From Rhyacophila brunnea (taxonomy: Eukaryota > Arthropoda > Insecta > Trichoptera > Rhyacophilidae): DNA of 64,000 bases. A program made the translations under genes and the position numbers. The notes under the pieces were generated by a model, which did not search any database, was not told where the DNA came from, and saw only the letters and a program-made list of their open reading frames with translations. The stretch lies in assembly GCA_022495005.1 (NCBI GenBank), contig JAGYXB010001748.1, forward strand, positions 1,054,001-1,118,000. Reading direction: 5' to 3'. Shown in pieces: positions 23,101 through 33,529 of this stretch (position 1 is its first letter; each line of letters begins with the position of its first letter).

Positions 23101-26100
23101 CTTTACTTTAATTAAATATTAAGTACTATATAACATAGACGCAATTTATGGACAATCCAACACATTTGTCATAAACAGACTATAATAATTATAAAAACAA
23201 TTTCCCAACACCAATGTTTAAGTAAGATATTAAAATGGTAATGTATTGTAACAGGTGAGGGGAATGTGTGTCACTTAGTACGTTTCTTCTTAGCACTAAA
23301 ACAGGCTGAGAGGCCCATAATAGTTAAGGATTATGGATGTAAGATGAGAAACGAATGCACATGGGTTTAATCAACTTGCAGGTGCTATAATAATATTACC
23401 AATTGATATATTATTATAATATGTAGGTACCTGTAATATTATTATAACACCTGCGTCATCCTCGAAACATGTGCATCGAGTGTTCGCAGGGTGCAGTACG
23501 CTTAGTTGATATAGGTTATGGACATAGCAGGTGGTGTCACTGTGAGGCTCGCAATGAAAAACGTTTTGCTTCACTTTAACTTTAGACACGTTTCACACGT
23601 TATCAGACAGTTTTAAAACTAATACAATAAATAACGTGACAGTTACATAACTCATAGTAGGTATGCGACAAAAGTTCCCTCTAAACCTAAGTAAAACAGT
23701 TAATGTACTGACTAAAGTACATTAACTTTTTTATAGCATGACTAGCGATTAGCGTTCTTATACCAAGTTCAAACCAAGATTTACATCGGTCGGCTGAACG
23801 TTGGACAGTCAATAGTGGTGTACACAAACTGCGAAACAGGGAACTGAAATGAAGAGTAGCCGGCAACAGATCTTAGTGTGGAAGAATATGGAATAAACTA
23901 ACATGTCAAGAATACGCTAGTCCTTCGTTCTGACAACTGCTCTCGGTATATGCACTGACGCTCATTGAATATTGGTGTATTTGAAGTATGCAATACTGGT
24001 TAATTTTCGAACACTCACACATTCAAAACCCTGCGTCAAAATGAAGTGTATTGGGATATAGCCTATCGGAATTATATTTATTAATCTATTCTGTGGTTCG
24101 AAAGTTAGATAAAAATATTTTTTCCTCTATCTGACTATTTACGTACATTTAACATGTTCTGATACAAATGGCCTTAGATTTTTGTTTCCCGGTGAGGATA
24201 TGAAACATATTACACAGAATGATGTTCTTGGTCTGGACTAGGCTTCAGCTTGACTCCCAACTGTTTCACGAAATCAATATTTTCTATTAGTATTTACTAC
24301 TAGCCCGGTTATGTCCCGGAGAAGCGGAGGATCGAGAAGGGTGGAAAGTCTTGGTCGCTCAAAAGATGACAAAATTTCAAGGTTGTCACAATCCTCAGCC
24401 ACGAGGGAACGACCGAGAAGGATTCGCTAGGACCCAGAATAATAAGACTGCTTATGCTATTAACATTAACCTGCTCGTACGTATCTATAGGGATTGTGTG
24501 ACGAGATGGACAATATAAAGAAAAAGTAATGCTAGAAATATATCAAGTCACGTGAGCTCACGGAAAGCTTGCGCGCATGCAATGTCGTTTTCCTCAGTAT
24601 TCAAATCAGAACCACACTAAAGTTACCTCACGCGTATCACGCCACACTACCAACCTCACGCGTATCACGCCATACTACCAACCTCACGCGTGGTTGAATG
24701 TTTTTTTGGCAAATTTACACATTTTCGAGTCACGTGATCCCAAGCATCTTTGATTTTAGTGCTTTGAAAGAGCTAAAAATAAAATGTTTTTGTAGGCTGT
24801 CAGTTTTATAATATTGATTGTTCTAATCATTAGAATCTAATGATTTCGCATATGAGATCACATGAAGTCTTGATAATGTGTTTCTTCCTAAGTATCGATG
24901 TGAAGGGTGATCGTAATGTATCCGCGAGTGAATTTGAAAACTAAAATTCAATATAACATGTCATTGATAACTTTTATTTTAAATAATCAATACGTAGATG
25001 GGTGGTAAGTACTTATCTAGAACACATTTATAAGATTTTCTTTTAAATTAAAATATAAGGCAAAATTCAGAGAAAAGGTTTTTTGGTAAGATAGAGATAG
25101 ATTTTTATTAGTACTTAAGTAGGTACATTATATTATTTTATGAATATGTTATCAATTATATAAATTATCAATAAAATGTAGTCTGTGAAGTTATTTAGTT
25201 AGGTCACAAAATGATTTTTGAAAAATCATTGATTTTTCTAGAAAATATAAATGAAGAAGTACTTCAGTACAATATGTAACTTTGGCATTGTGACTGCATC
25301 AAAGCTTGATGTGATCTAAATAATAAAAAAATCATGAGTTAATGTCCATGTTTTATTTAATTAAAAAAGAATACGTTTACGTTGAAAATATAGTAACGTT
25401 ATTAGATGCGCATTGAATATTTAATAAAAGTTTTCAGTAGAATGTATTAAATTTGCAGGTTCAGTAAAAAAAGGTTTCTCTCCCCCGTCGCGGCATTAAA
25501 AAAATTCCAATCACTGTTTTCGTTCATTTTGCGATGAATTAGTACACGAATTAATAATTTATAATTATAATATGATATGCATATCAAATAAAGACGATTG
25601 CTCAAATGTACAATTCAAATAACATTTAGGGATCCGCACACAAATCTTTATAGGTAGGTACCTATAAACATACAGTATAGGAAGGGCACCATGAAACGAA
25701 GGGTTTGAAAATCAAAGCAGTATAAATGATTAAGAGTAACAAAATCTAAAATCGTATGTACCTACTGATTGATATTATAATTATTATGATACATAGTTTA
25801 ATAGCATACAGCGAAAATTGGGTAAAGATGGTACTTACCTAGGTACCTATGTTATCTATAAAAAACACTATTCTCAAATGCCTGTGTAGTATCAATAAGT
25901 ATGTGGGCAGATAGGTAGGTAGTTACGTTAGGTTAGGTTATGTTGTACCATGTACCCTATGTTTTGTAAACATACTGAAATTCAGATTGTCATAATCACT
26001 TAAGCAAGTAGGTACTTGATGTTTTTTTTGCTGTTCATACCTAATAAGAATGAAAATATTACTTAACCTCTTTTACGTTCATATTATTAAAATTCAATAT

Positions 26101-27948
26101 TTTTGAAAATAATTGAAACTTATATGCCTGTATGCGCCAACAATGCACGTCTTCTTGTTCAACATAATAATATTATCACTAATATACTTTGTGTCGTTTA
26201 TAGGTACGCCATTGTATGGTTTGCGATCACTGACTTTTGCTATATAATTCCTTAGTGTTTCATAATGTTTTTCTTTGGACGATTTCATTCTGCCATACAT
26301 ATTAATTACATAACACTGTTCTCAGAGAAAATTTATAAGACCATCAATGCATCTTAAAATATGTTGTACTTATTCCATGTTCCAGGTTACCTAACTAATA
26401 TACCTATTTATAGTACCTATATAATATGTGCTACAATAATATTATAATAAAATATACACGCTTAAATTATTGCACATACAGAGGACGCAAAATTATTATA
26501 AGACGAATTGAAAAGCTATGGAATCGCAGGTAGGTGTAGGTACATATTTCCTCGTACGAAAACGAATTATTGTCCAATAATAAAATTAGTACGTACTATG
26601 GATTAGGTATAACCAGGGAACACAGAATTAATTAAGGTCTGTAGGTATGTATAATCTGTTATGTAAGTAGGTACACCGCGAACTAAAAATTCAATGTCAC
26701 GATTGTGACTTTAAACGCAACCAGTAAAGTTAATAATTATTGTAATGTTGACATTTAAATCCAATGACAGCTGTGTAGGCGGACTACAAGGAGTCAAATT
26801 TACACAAATATACATTTAAAATAATTAATAATTACATTAGATAGGTATTATTAATTTGAATACTACTTGTAATGAACCTTAGATATTGCGGATATTAAAA
26901 AAACATTAAGATGTCACTAACAATCTGGACATAACAGAATATAATATAGCTTTAAGTATGTACCTATATATGAACATTGTTTTAAATTTATATGACTTTC
27001 CATTTCTAAGTAACATGTTGGATAGATAGAGTTTAAAAATAAACAAACCAAACGACGTTATAATAAAAACACTTGTTTTATTTAACAAAATAAAATTAAC
27101 CTTTGTATATTTAAGGCTTATGTGAATTTGCATCGATCTACAACTAGAATAAAGTGTAAAAAAATGTCAACTTAATCAGGAATGCCATAATAATAAACGT
27201 TAAATAACAATATCGATTCCGCTAATAGGTAGCAATCATTGCGTTGACAGTGCCAAGAATAGAGTAAGGTGGGTAATTATAAACTTCATAATAAAAATAA
27301 CTTGACATGAGTCCACATGATCATGACCCACTTATGAAGGATAAGGCTATTTACAATGTATTTGACTGTGGCAGACTATTATAGAACTTTCAGGTCCCGC
27401 CATCAGGCGCCTTGACATCGCCACGAGGTCAATAACTCATAGCACTGCTTGCACGCACCAAATAAAAGAAAGGCATGAAAGTATCTATATTGACACACGA
27501 AGTATTTATAGGCAAATATTGCGTCACAGTATACAAACACTACAAATTTACAAAATAATGTATGATACTTAATATGTATATAAATAATATTGTGGGCAGA
27601 GGGCAGGCTAATCTAAAAGCGCGTTTGACAATAAAGACAATTAGACAATTCATTGCTGTTTGGGACCTCATGATAATAATTCGTAGAAGACAGACGGCGT
27701 TTACATTATTATATGTATCCATTTGACATCCACTGACGAAAGTTTTCCAGGCAAACTTTGACAGCAATAACAACACCTAAAGCGTGTTTCATGTTTCCTT
27801 CCTGACTATTGTAAGAATTTGATATGCGTAATCTGACAATTGAACAGTTATGAAAGATTCCTACCGAGCCATGGCCAGAAGTAAGGGGCCAATGATAAAC
27901 AACGGGTTCAGCGCCTGCTGGAGAATGCAGACGTAAATCCTGAGCCAT
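17047..27948 (-). CDS. DOT1L: Histone H3K79 methyltransferase DOT1L, 5' part (three exons)
   Basis: DOT1L methylates lysine 79 of histone H3 on the nucleosome. The joined product starts MAQDLRLHSPAGAEPVVYHW, continues through DKHDGALEIVETIRWVCEDL and SFDSMKSLCDRFNRAIDS, and breaks off at residue 88. This matches the conserved N-terminal lobe of DOT1/grappa proteins in order and spacing: SPxGAEPxVYxWPL, DKHxxAxEIxETIRWVCE, DYDT(K/R)SF(E/D)SM..LCD. Exons are 27865-27948 (ATG, phase 0 end), 21195-21235 (41 nt) and 17047-17185 (139 nt). All have AG/GT borders and the phases agree. The S-adenosylmethionine-binding catalytic core follows this point in the family and is not in the window, so the third intron exceeds 17 kb. 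I recognise the protein from family knowledge and have not aligned it. Confidence 0.88.
17488..17990 (+). pseudogene. hAT transposon remnant with C-terminal dimerisation piece (ZBED5-like)
   Basis: The left end carries GCTTCCCAAACTCGTGGGTCG, the type of sequence at the ends of several insect and vertebrate hAT elements. From about 17800 an open frame reads IIPFATTYLCETVFSSLH, then SNIEPDIDLCENMQTHPSN and stop at 17986. That is the end of the hAT C-terminal dimerisation domain. The upstream transposase is missing. It sits in DOT1L intron 2, on the opposite strand. Confidence 0.65.
18055..18596. mobile_element. hAT-like MITE, CAGTGGCGAAG family, intact ends
   Basis: Terminal inverted repeats of about 95 bp, starting CAGTGGCGAAGAGTGGAGGT and matched by the complement ending CTTCGTTACTG. 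Flanks are GTATATAT and GTACATAT, an 8-bp duplication with one change. 542 bp, no coding capacity, in DOT1L intron 2. Confidence 0.82.
18605..19495. other. No recognisable feature
   Basis: AT-rich intronic DNA of DOT1L without open frames of note. Confidence 0.55.
19496..19700 (+). repeat. Inverted repeat arm, partner at 23925-24112
   Basis: CACAGAATAGATGAATAAAT, then GATAGGCTATAACCCAATACAC, the ACGCAGGG block and GAGCGTCAGTGCATA match the reverse complement of 23925-24112 at most positions. The two arms are 4.2 kb apart in DOT1L introns 1 and 2. They may be two copies of one dispersed repeat in opposite orientation or the ends of one larger element. Confidence 0.75.
19751..19882 (+). repeat. 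Tandem duplication, ~68-bp unit, two copies
   Basis: ACACGAGATCGGTTGCCTGT and the following CCACACCCGTTAG, ATATTTCAG and GTTCCC segments occur twice in a row, at about 19751 and 19819. They differ by small substitutions and an indel. Confidence 0.75.
19883..21194. other. DOT1L intron 2 sequence without other features
   Basis: No gene. Near 20876 the string GGTGTCCAAAAAGTTTGAAA resembles a mariner-type terminal repeat, but no partner end was found. Confidence 0.45.
21195..21235 (-). CDS. DOT1L: DOT1L coding exon 2 (41 nt)
   Basis: Acceptor TTATTTTCAG and donor GTCAGT bound a 41-nt exon coding DKHDGALEIVETI plus two bases of an arginine codon. It is too short to be found as an open frame. The residue match to the family and the agreeing phases on both sides support it. 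Confidence 0.88.
21540..22068 (+). pseudogene. LINE 3' end (Jockey/CR1-like), 5'-truncated
   Basis: The frame ends with NYLRGRSHDLFW, then APLARGARLVNALPKDIDIF, a pattern typical of the last residues of Jockey/CR1-type reverse-transcriptase proteins (R.. then lN.l...iDlF). The 3' untranslated tail (TCATGTTGTGTACGTCTTGA and GTCCACAATG, then AAATAAATAAC) recurs in diverged form at 50340-50405. The rest of the element is missing. Confidence 0.55.
22735..23100. repeat. Possible inverted-repeat element
   Basis: TAGTCTTGGTCTTGG with GGCCTGGCAGAC on the left, and GCTTGCCAGACC with GCCCAAGACTGC on the right, are partial complements about 330 bp apart. The arms are diverged and no target duplication is clear. 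Confidence 0.35.
23925..24112 (-). repeat. Inverted repeat arm, partner at 19496-19700
   Basis: The complement of this segment matches the arm at 19.5 kb across AATAGATTAATAAAT, the CGATAGGCTATA block, ACGCAGGGTTTTGAA and GAGCGTCAGTGCATA. It diverges in the middle. Confidence 0.75.
24617..24690. repeat. Short tandem repeat, ~33-bp unit, about 2.3 copies
   Basis: ACCTCACGCGTATCACGCCA followed by a short TACTACCA stretch occurs twice, and a third partial copy starts ACCTCACGCGTGG. Confidence 0.85.
24700..27864. other. DOT1L intron 1 sequence without other features
   Basis: AT-rich, many TAGGTACCTA-type strings. Open frames at 26094-26300, 26906-27133 and 27540-27776 have no motif or splice support. 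Confidence 0.5.
27865..27948 (-). CDS. DOT1L: DOT1L coding exon 1
   Basis: ATG at 27948 opens 28 codons ending TSGHGS, followed by donor GTAGGA (CTCG before the junction). No in-frame ATG lies closer, and upstream the sequence becomes 5'-untranslated in character. Reading through the donor would add 51 codons with no family resemblance, so the splice is preferred. Confidence 0.86.
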
Positions 27949-28130
27949 TATTTAATATTCACGACATTAACATTCACACTTTTCACTTCCACACTAAACA
28001 TATCACTTATTTTATTTTGTTGTTAGCACATTTTCACCACACTTTCACACACACACCCCACACAACCGGACGCCATGTTGGGCATTTACAACATGGCGGC
28101 GATACTTCTTGCTACTTGCAACTCTGACAC
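27949..28130 (-). promoter_or_regulatory. Likely DOT1L 5' untranslated region and promoter
   Basis: Directly upstream of the DOT1L start lies a C/A-rich run, then an imperfect palindrome around CGCCATGTTGGGCATTTACAACATGGCGGCG, given here as CGCCATGTTG and CAACATGGCG arms (28070-28100). Local G+C is raised. The transcription start cannot be fixed from sequence. Confidence 0.45.
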
Positions 28131-28377
28131 TTTGTGGCTGTTGAGTGCATAGATAAGGAGTGTTGAATATACATAATATTATTCAACGCGTCTTCAAAAA
28201 ATAATAATTAATAAAAACAATAAATTTTGTTGTATCATATTTTCACTATTTTTATCGATTCGTATCAAAGAGATTAGACTGTGCAATGTCTTTGATTCGT
28301 ATATAGTATTTCAATGTTTTTTTATGCAAAAATAACCAATTTTTATATAATGTTTGAGGCTTTCACGGTTGTTTTTT

Positions 28378-28552
28378 ATCGTAGTATATTCTTGGGTTTT
28401 CACTGTCTCCTTCTTCCTTCTTACTCGACGTTTCGGGCTCGTTGCAGAGGCCATTATCATATCTCTTGATAATGGCCTCTGCAACGAGCCCGAAACGTCG
28501 AGTAAAGAAGGAAGAAGGAGACACGGTGAAAACCCAAGAATATACTACGATA
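28378..28552. repeat. Near-perfect hairpin, arms ~83 bp, loop ~7 nt
   Basis: TATCGTAGTATATTCTTGGG through GTTTCGGGCTCGTTGCAGAG and GGCCATTATCA is repeated as its complement immediately afterwards, with only a few mismatches or single-base indels. The loop is TATCTCT-like. Any transcript would form a long double-stranded stem. Open frames on both strands here are mirror images caused by the palindrome. Confidence 0.92.
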
Positions 28553-28626
28553 ACCAATTTTTATACGCGAATTTGAAATTAATTTAGATTTGGAGAATTA
28601 TTATGTTCAGTGACATATTTCTGTTA

Positions 28627-28745
28627 CAGGCGGGCTTCTCCCGGTGTGAAATAATCATTTAGTAATAATTATAAGCCAAAACGTAACCCTGACCTCTAGA
28701 AACGGCTTAATAAAACACCTAATCTGATTCCTTGCTCAACTGCTT
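28627..28745 (+). repeat. Dispersed repeat, copy 1 (copy 2 at 56485-56603)
   Basis: GTTACAGGCGGGCTTCTCCC, then AATAATCATTTAGTA, CGTAACCCTGACCTCTAGAA and CCTTGCTCAAC recur at 56.5 kb in the same orientation. Confidence 0.85.
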
Positions 28746-28902
28746 AGAACCTGTCCACATGGCGCGTTTATGCGCGCGCATACCAAAAATGCGTTTTACG
28801 CGCGAGTAGCAAAAATACTTTACGCTCAGTATTCAACATGAAAACCGAGGAAACTGTGGCTTGCGTACCGTCGATGGTCATACAAGATGATCTAATGCAG
28901 TC

Positions 28903-28990
28903 AGTGGCGCACCCAGGATTTATTATTGGGGGGGTCCAAGGAGGAGAATGTAAATTAGTCCCATAGGCTTTTTTTCTTCTTCATATAAAT
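28903..28990 (+). mobile_element. Solo end of the CAGTGGCGCACCCAGG hAT-like MITE
   Basis: CAGTGGCGCACCCAGGATTT and the following G run and AGGAGGAGAATGTAAATTA match the complement of the right end of 9243-10084. The second end was not found, so this is a truncated copy. Confidence 0.7.
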
Positions 28991-29197
28991 ATTTTTACAT
29001 ATTTTCACAATACACGGCGATATATTTGTAGTTTCTCCTAGTTTTTATTAAATTGGAGGCATAGTGGCGGTAACCGTTGAGCGTCTCATCAGCGACTGGC
29101 GGATTGGAAGTGAACAGCGACCATGCTGGACATGTGTACCTAGTATGCTAAGACATTACTTAAATAATATCGGCTGTGCTACCCACTTGGTCTAGAG

Positions 29198-29866
29198 CAG
29201 TGTTTCCCAAAGTGTGGTACGCGTACCCCCTGGGGTACGGGAAGAGTTTGGTGGGGGTACGCGCTGCACCGGGTTATGGCTACGCCTGGTGCAACAAGCA
29301 TTAATACAATATTATCCATGCTAGAAGGTTTATCGCATGCGGAAGAAGAGCAATTGTTGGAATTATTAGCTTCAGACGGATTCTTGCAAAATAAATATAA
29401 GGAGTGTACTTAAACATCATTTAGGTTGCAAATGCAACATGTGTATCCAGTTTTAGCAGAGAAATTCCTGAAATACATCTTGCCTTTTCCAACTTCATAT
29501 TTATGTGAAATTGCTTTTTCAGCATTTGCAGACATTAAGTCAAAAAAAGGAACAGCCTTTTGGGTGTGGAACCGCATCTCTGATTAAAATTAATAACCAG
29601 GGAACTGTTTCAACATAAATAATTTCATCCTTCTCATGGTTTATAATTAATGTTATTTTTTATAATATAACTTTTATTCATATTTTATTATGAATGAATT
29701 TTATTTTTCATTTATTATTATTTTGTTTATGTACTACAAAAGGAATATATAAATATATTTTGATTGTTATTAAAGTACTTATATCCATTTTTCTTTGACG
29801 AGGAGTACTCAGTGTTACGAAAATTATAGAAGGGGTACACAGATGTCGAAAGTTTGGGGAAGACTG
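29198..29866 (+). mobile_element. hAT element, internally deleted, perfect 8-bp target duplication
   Basis: The ends are CAGTGTTTCCCAAAGTGTGG and the complement of CAGTCTTCCCCAAACTTTCG. GTCTAGAG flanks both sides (29190-29197 and 29867-29874). It is 669 bp long, so most of the transposase is gone, but the end of the coding region survives. Confidence 0.9.
29442..29590 (+). pseudogene. hAT transposase C-terminal fragment (ZBED5/FAM200-like)
   Basis: Frame reading AEKFLKYILPFPTSYLCEIA, then FSAFADIKSKK and a short tail to stop. The FPTSYLCExxFSxxxxIKSKxR pattern is the hAT C-terminal dimerisation domain. Nothing upstream of it in the element codes. Confidence 0.75.
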
Positions 29867-30120
29867 GTCTAGAGAGCTACAATATTTATTCCGAATACCA
29901 CCGAAAAAAATGTTCTTTTGATTTACACCACCACCGTAGTGGGTGTAGTCGTTCTTTTCACCGAATGTTTATCGCAGATTTTTGGTTTTTTAATATTGAG
30001 ACTCCAACATATTAATTGAAAATGGACAAAAAAAGTATTATTGCATTTAAATTATACACAACCAACTCAATACAATATAGCCTAATATCTCGTTTATCGG
30101 TATTTTGCCTATTGCACTCA

Positions 30121-30240
30121 GTGTACCTACACCATGGCCCCCACATCCTGAAACGGGCCCTCAGGCTAGGGCAGTGGTCGGCAAACTGCGGCTCTTTGGC
30201 CCTTTGAGTGCGGCTCTGCCACAGATGACATGGCTACAAA
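30121..30240. repeat. Two short repeat fragments joined
   Basis: 30121-30174 is the reverse complement of 9915-9965 (ACATCCTGAAACGGGCCCTC). At 30174 it joins CAGTGGTCGGCAAACTGCGG, a hAT-type terminal sequence, followed by GCTCTTTGGCCCTTTGAG. No matching right end was found. Confidence 0.55.
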
Positions 30241-30439
30241 GAAGAAGCAAAGAACATGGAAGAGGATAACCGTAAAAATGTAAAATAGTATTCTTTTAAA
30301 CCTCTCGCTCTAATGTTTTAGAATATAGTCATATTTCAGTACATAAATGTGCAGTGGTGTTAAGATTTTTTACGTTTATTAATTTTATAACGCATTTATA
30401 AAACCATCAGTATAATTTATGTCGACATTATTATAGTGA

Positions 30440-32765
30440 AATATTTACGATAAAAAATTATACATAACTAGCTGAAGTACCCGGCTTCGCACAGGGTCGC
30501 TTCGTGGTTATATTTATCTTAGATATTTGAAAAATAATAAGAGGTAATTATTTTTTTTAATATTAAAATATCTGTGTAATACAATATGGCAATATGAAAA
30601 TAGTAAAGGAGTAAAAGGAGTAAAGGTCAAACATAAGAACACTAAATTAAAATCGAATCCAAAATATGAAAACGTTATTAATGTTATTAATATGTAGTAA
30701 AAAAAAAAAATCAAAATTGGATGGGACAAACGAACTACAAACTTTGTATGTTATATAATAATAATTTAGAAACCTTCGTAGGTGTGCGCACACAACTGAC
30801 AAAAGTTTCATCGCAATCGGATGAATGGTATAGGAACGCATACGAATAGTAGAAGATGATTTTCTAATTCAGAAATCTTCGTGGGCATGCGCATGACAAC
30901 TCACCAAAGTTTCATTGCAATCGGATTAATGGTATAGGAATGCATACTAATAGAAGAAGAAGAAGATGGTTGTACTAATTCAAAAACCTTCGCGGGCGTG
31001 CGCACAACAACTGGTCAAAATTTCATCACAATCGGATGAATGGCATAAGAACGCATACAAATAGAAGAAGAAAAATATGGTTGTACTAATTCAGAAACCT
31101 TTGCGGGCGTGTGCACAACAACTGGTCAAAATTTCATCACAATCGGATGAATGGCATAAGAATGCATACAAATAGAAGAAGAAAAAGATGATTGTACTAA
31201 TTCAGAATCCTTTGCAGGCAAGGGCACAACACTCGATCAAAATGTCATTGCAATCGGATGAATGGTATAGGAACGCATACGAATAGAAGTAGAAGATGAT
31301 TTTCTAATTCAGAAATCTTCGTGGGCATACGCACGACAACTCACCAAAGTTTCATTGCAATCGGATGTATGGTGTAGGTAGGCATTCGAATAGAAGAAGA
31401 AGATGATGGTTGTACTAATTCAGAAACCTTTGCAGGCGTGCGCACGACAACTCACCAAAGTTTCATTGCAATCGGATCAATGGTATAGGAACGTATACAA
31501 ATAGAAGAAGAAGAAGACGGTTGTACTAATTTAGAAACCTTCGCGAGCTTGCGCACAACAACTGGTCAAAATTTCATCGCAATTGGATGAATGGTATAAG
31601 AACGCATACGAATAGAAGAAGATAGAATAGAAGAAAAAGAAGATGAAAATGGTTGTATCAATTCAGAAACCTTTGCGGGCGTGAACACAACACATAATCA
31701 AATTTTCATTGCAATCGGATGAATGGTATAGGAACGCATACGAATAGAAGAAGAAGAAGATGGTTGTACTAATTCAGAACTCTTCGCGGGCGTGCTCACA
31801 ACAACTGTTCAAAATTTCATCGCATCGGATGAATGGTATAAGAACGCATACAAACAGAAGAAAAGAAAATAGTTGTAACAATTCAGAAACCTTTGCGGCG
31901 TGAGCACAACACTTGATCAAAATTTCATTGCAATCGGATGAATGGTAAAGGAATGCATACGAATAGAAGGTAGAATAGAAGAAGAAGATGGTTGTACTAA
32001 TTCAGAAACCTTCGCGGGTGTTGGCACAATTACTGACGAAAATTTTATTGCAATCGGATGAATGGAATAGGAACGCATACGAATAGAATAATATAGAATA
32101 GAAGAAGAAGAAGATGGTTGTACTAATTCAAAAACCATTGCGGGTGTTACCACAACAACTGAAGAAGGTTTCATTGCAATCGGATGAATGGTATAGGGAC
32201 CATACGAATAAAAGAAGATAGAATAAAGAAGAAGATGATGATTTTTCTAATTCAGAAACCTTTATGGGTGTGCATACAACCACTTACCAAAATTTCATTG
32301 TAATCGGATGAATGGTATAGGAACCATACGAATAAAAGAAAATATAATGAAGAAGAAGAAGAAGATGATGATTTTTCTAATTCAGAAACCTTTATGGGCA
32401 TGCATACAACCACTTACCAAAATTTCATTGCAATCGGATGAATGGTATAGGAACGCATACGGGACAGACACATAGACAGACAGACAGACATTCATTTTAT
32501 ATATTAGTATAGCCTATACTCTTCCCGCAAGTGCAAGCAATAAGTTTACAAAGTTTTATCGCAATCGGATGAACGGTATGGCTGCGCATTAAATACGAAC
32601 AAACAAACACACAAATATTAATTTTTATATATTAGATGATAATCTCTGTGATCCCAAATTTGACAAGAATTAGGCATTTTATTATTCAAAAAATGGGCAA
32701 GATTAACACATTTGAAGATAATTCTAAAGATACCATTTATAAGCTATGTCTTTCACCATTCAAGT
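30440..32765 (+). repeat. Array-bearing segment splitting the left arm
   Basis: Flanked by GTGA at 30436-30439 and 32766-32769. It begins with AACTAGCTGAAGTACCCGGC (30468), runs through a tandem array, then a GACAGACAGACATTCATTTT tail, a second unit ending TATATATTAGATGAT, and the module ATAATCTCTGTGATCCC to CACCATTCAAGTGT. The same right junction exists at 1484-1639, so segment and arm have been copied together. Confidence 0.65.
30800..32470 (+). repeat. Tandem array, ~116-bp mean unit, about 15 copies
   Basis: Each unit contains CAATCGGATGAATGGTATAG, a GAAC-GCATACGAATAGAAGA segment with a variable GAA run, then TGTACTAATTCAGAAACCTT and a GCG-rich patch. Unit length varies with the GAA run. 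The reverse complement of the same array lies at 45540-47080. Confidence 0.92.
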
Positions 32766-33190
32766 GTGATAAACATCATACGAATAATGATTGCTTTATA
32801 ATAATTATTGACCTAAGAATAAGGTAGTGTTTTTTTGAAATACTCCATTTTTTTGGCATTCCCCAGTGATTAAGCTACAACATACGGCCGTAGCCATAAA
32901 TTGACAAACTATAATTGAAGTAGGGAGTAAAATTATGTTAACGCGCGTGTTTGAACATGTACCTAACCGAATTTTTTTTTATTTTTTTTTAAACGGTACA
33001 TGTTCAAACACGCGCGTTAATATCATTTTACTCTATACTTCAATTATAGTTTGTCAATTTATGGCCACGGCCGTATGTTGTAGCTTAACCACTGAGGAAT
33101 GCCAAAAGAAATGGCGTATTTCAAAAAAACACTACTTATTCTTAGGTCAATAATTTTTATATGGCAATCATTATTCGTAGGATGTTTATC
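32766..33190. repeat. Long palindrome, arms ~200 bp, loop ~22 nt
   Basis: Left arm passes through ATTATTGACCTAAGAATAAG, CATACGGCCGTAGCCATAAA and GCGCGTGTTTGAACATGTAC. The right arm is the complement with few changes. The loop is a T-rich stretch at about 32971-32992. Confidence 0.9.
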
Positions 33191-33529
33191 ACTATAATAA
33201 TGTCGACATAAATTATACTGATGGTTTTATAAATGCGTTTAAAAATTAATAAATGTAAAAAATCTTAACACACTGCACATTTATGTACTGAAATATGACT
33301 ATATTCTAAAACATTAGAGCGAGAGGTTTAAAAGAATACTATTTTATGTAATAAAAATACTTTATGCAGTCATCAAATGTTTAAAATAAATATAACAGAT
33401 AATAAGGCTTCAATATTATATAAATAGATTATCTATAACGTTTAAGGTATGTCCAGGATCATGCTTTGAAAATATAAAAAAAGCTATCTTGACCACGTGA
33501 GCACGTCCAAGCATTAATATACACCAAAA

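Larger units (their letters stand above)
30281..33346. mobile_element. Fold-back element with long inverted arms and an internal tandem array
   Basis: The outer arms 30281-30439 and 33188-33346 are reverse complements over about 160 bp (TAAAATAGTATTCTTTTAAA outward end, GTCGACATTATTATAGTGA inward end). On the right the arm continues to about 32993. Its complement resumes at 32766 and runs to about 32970. The uninterrupted element would therefore be one palindrome with arms of some 360 bp. The left arm is split by 30440-32765, flanked by GTGA on both sides. No transposase was seen. Confidence 0.8.

Noticed and set aside
27709..27864. DOT1L exon 1 read-through to 27709
   Set aside because: After residue 28 the peptide loses all resemblance to DOT1L, and a donor GTAGGA lies exactly where exon 2 continues the family sequence.
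28354..28587. Mirror-image open frames of 64-77 codons on both strands
   Set aside because: They are produced by the hairpin; the two peptides are near copies of each other.
32935..33153. 72-codon frame in the palindrome
   Set aside because: It lies across the loop of an inverted repeat of a non-coding element and has no motif.
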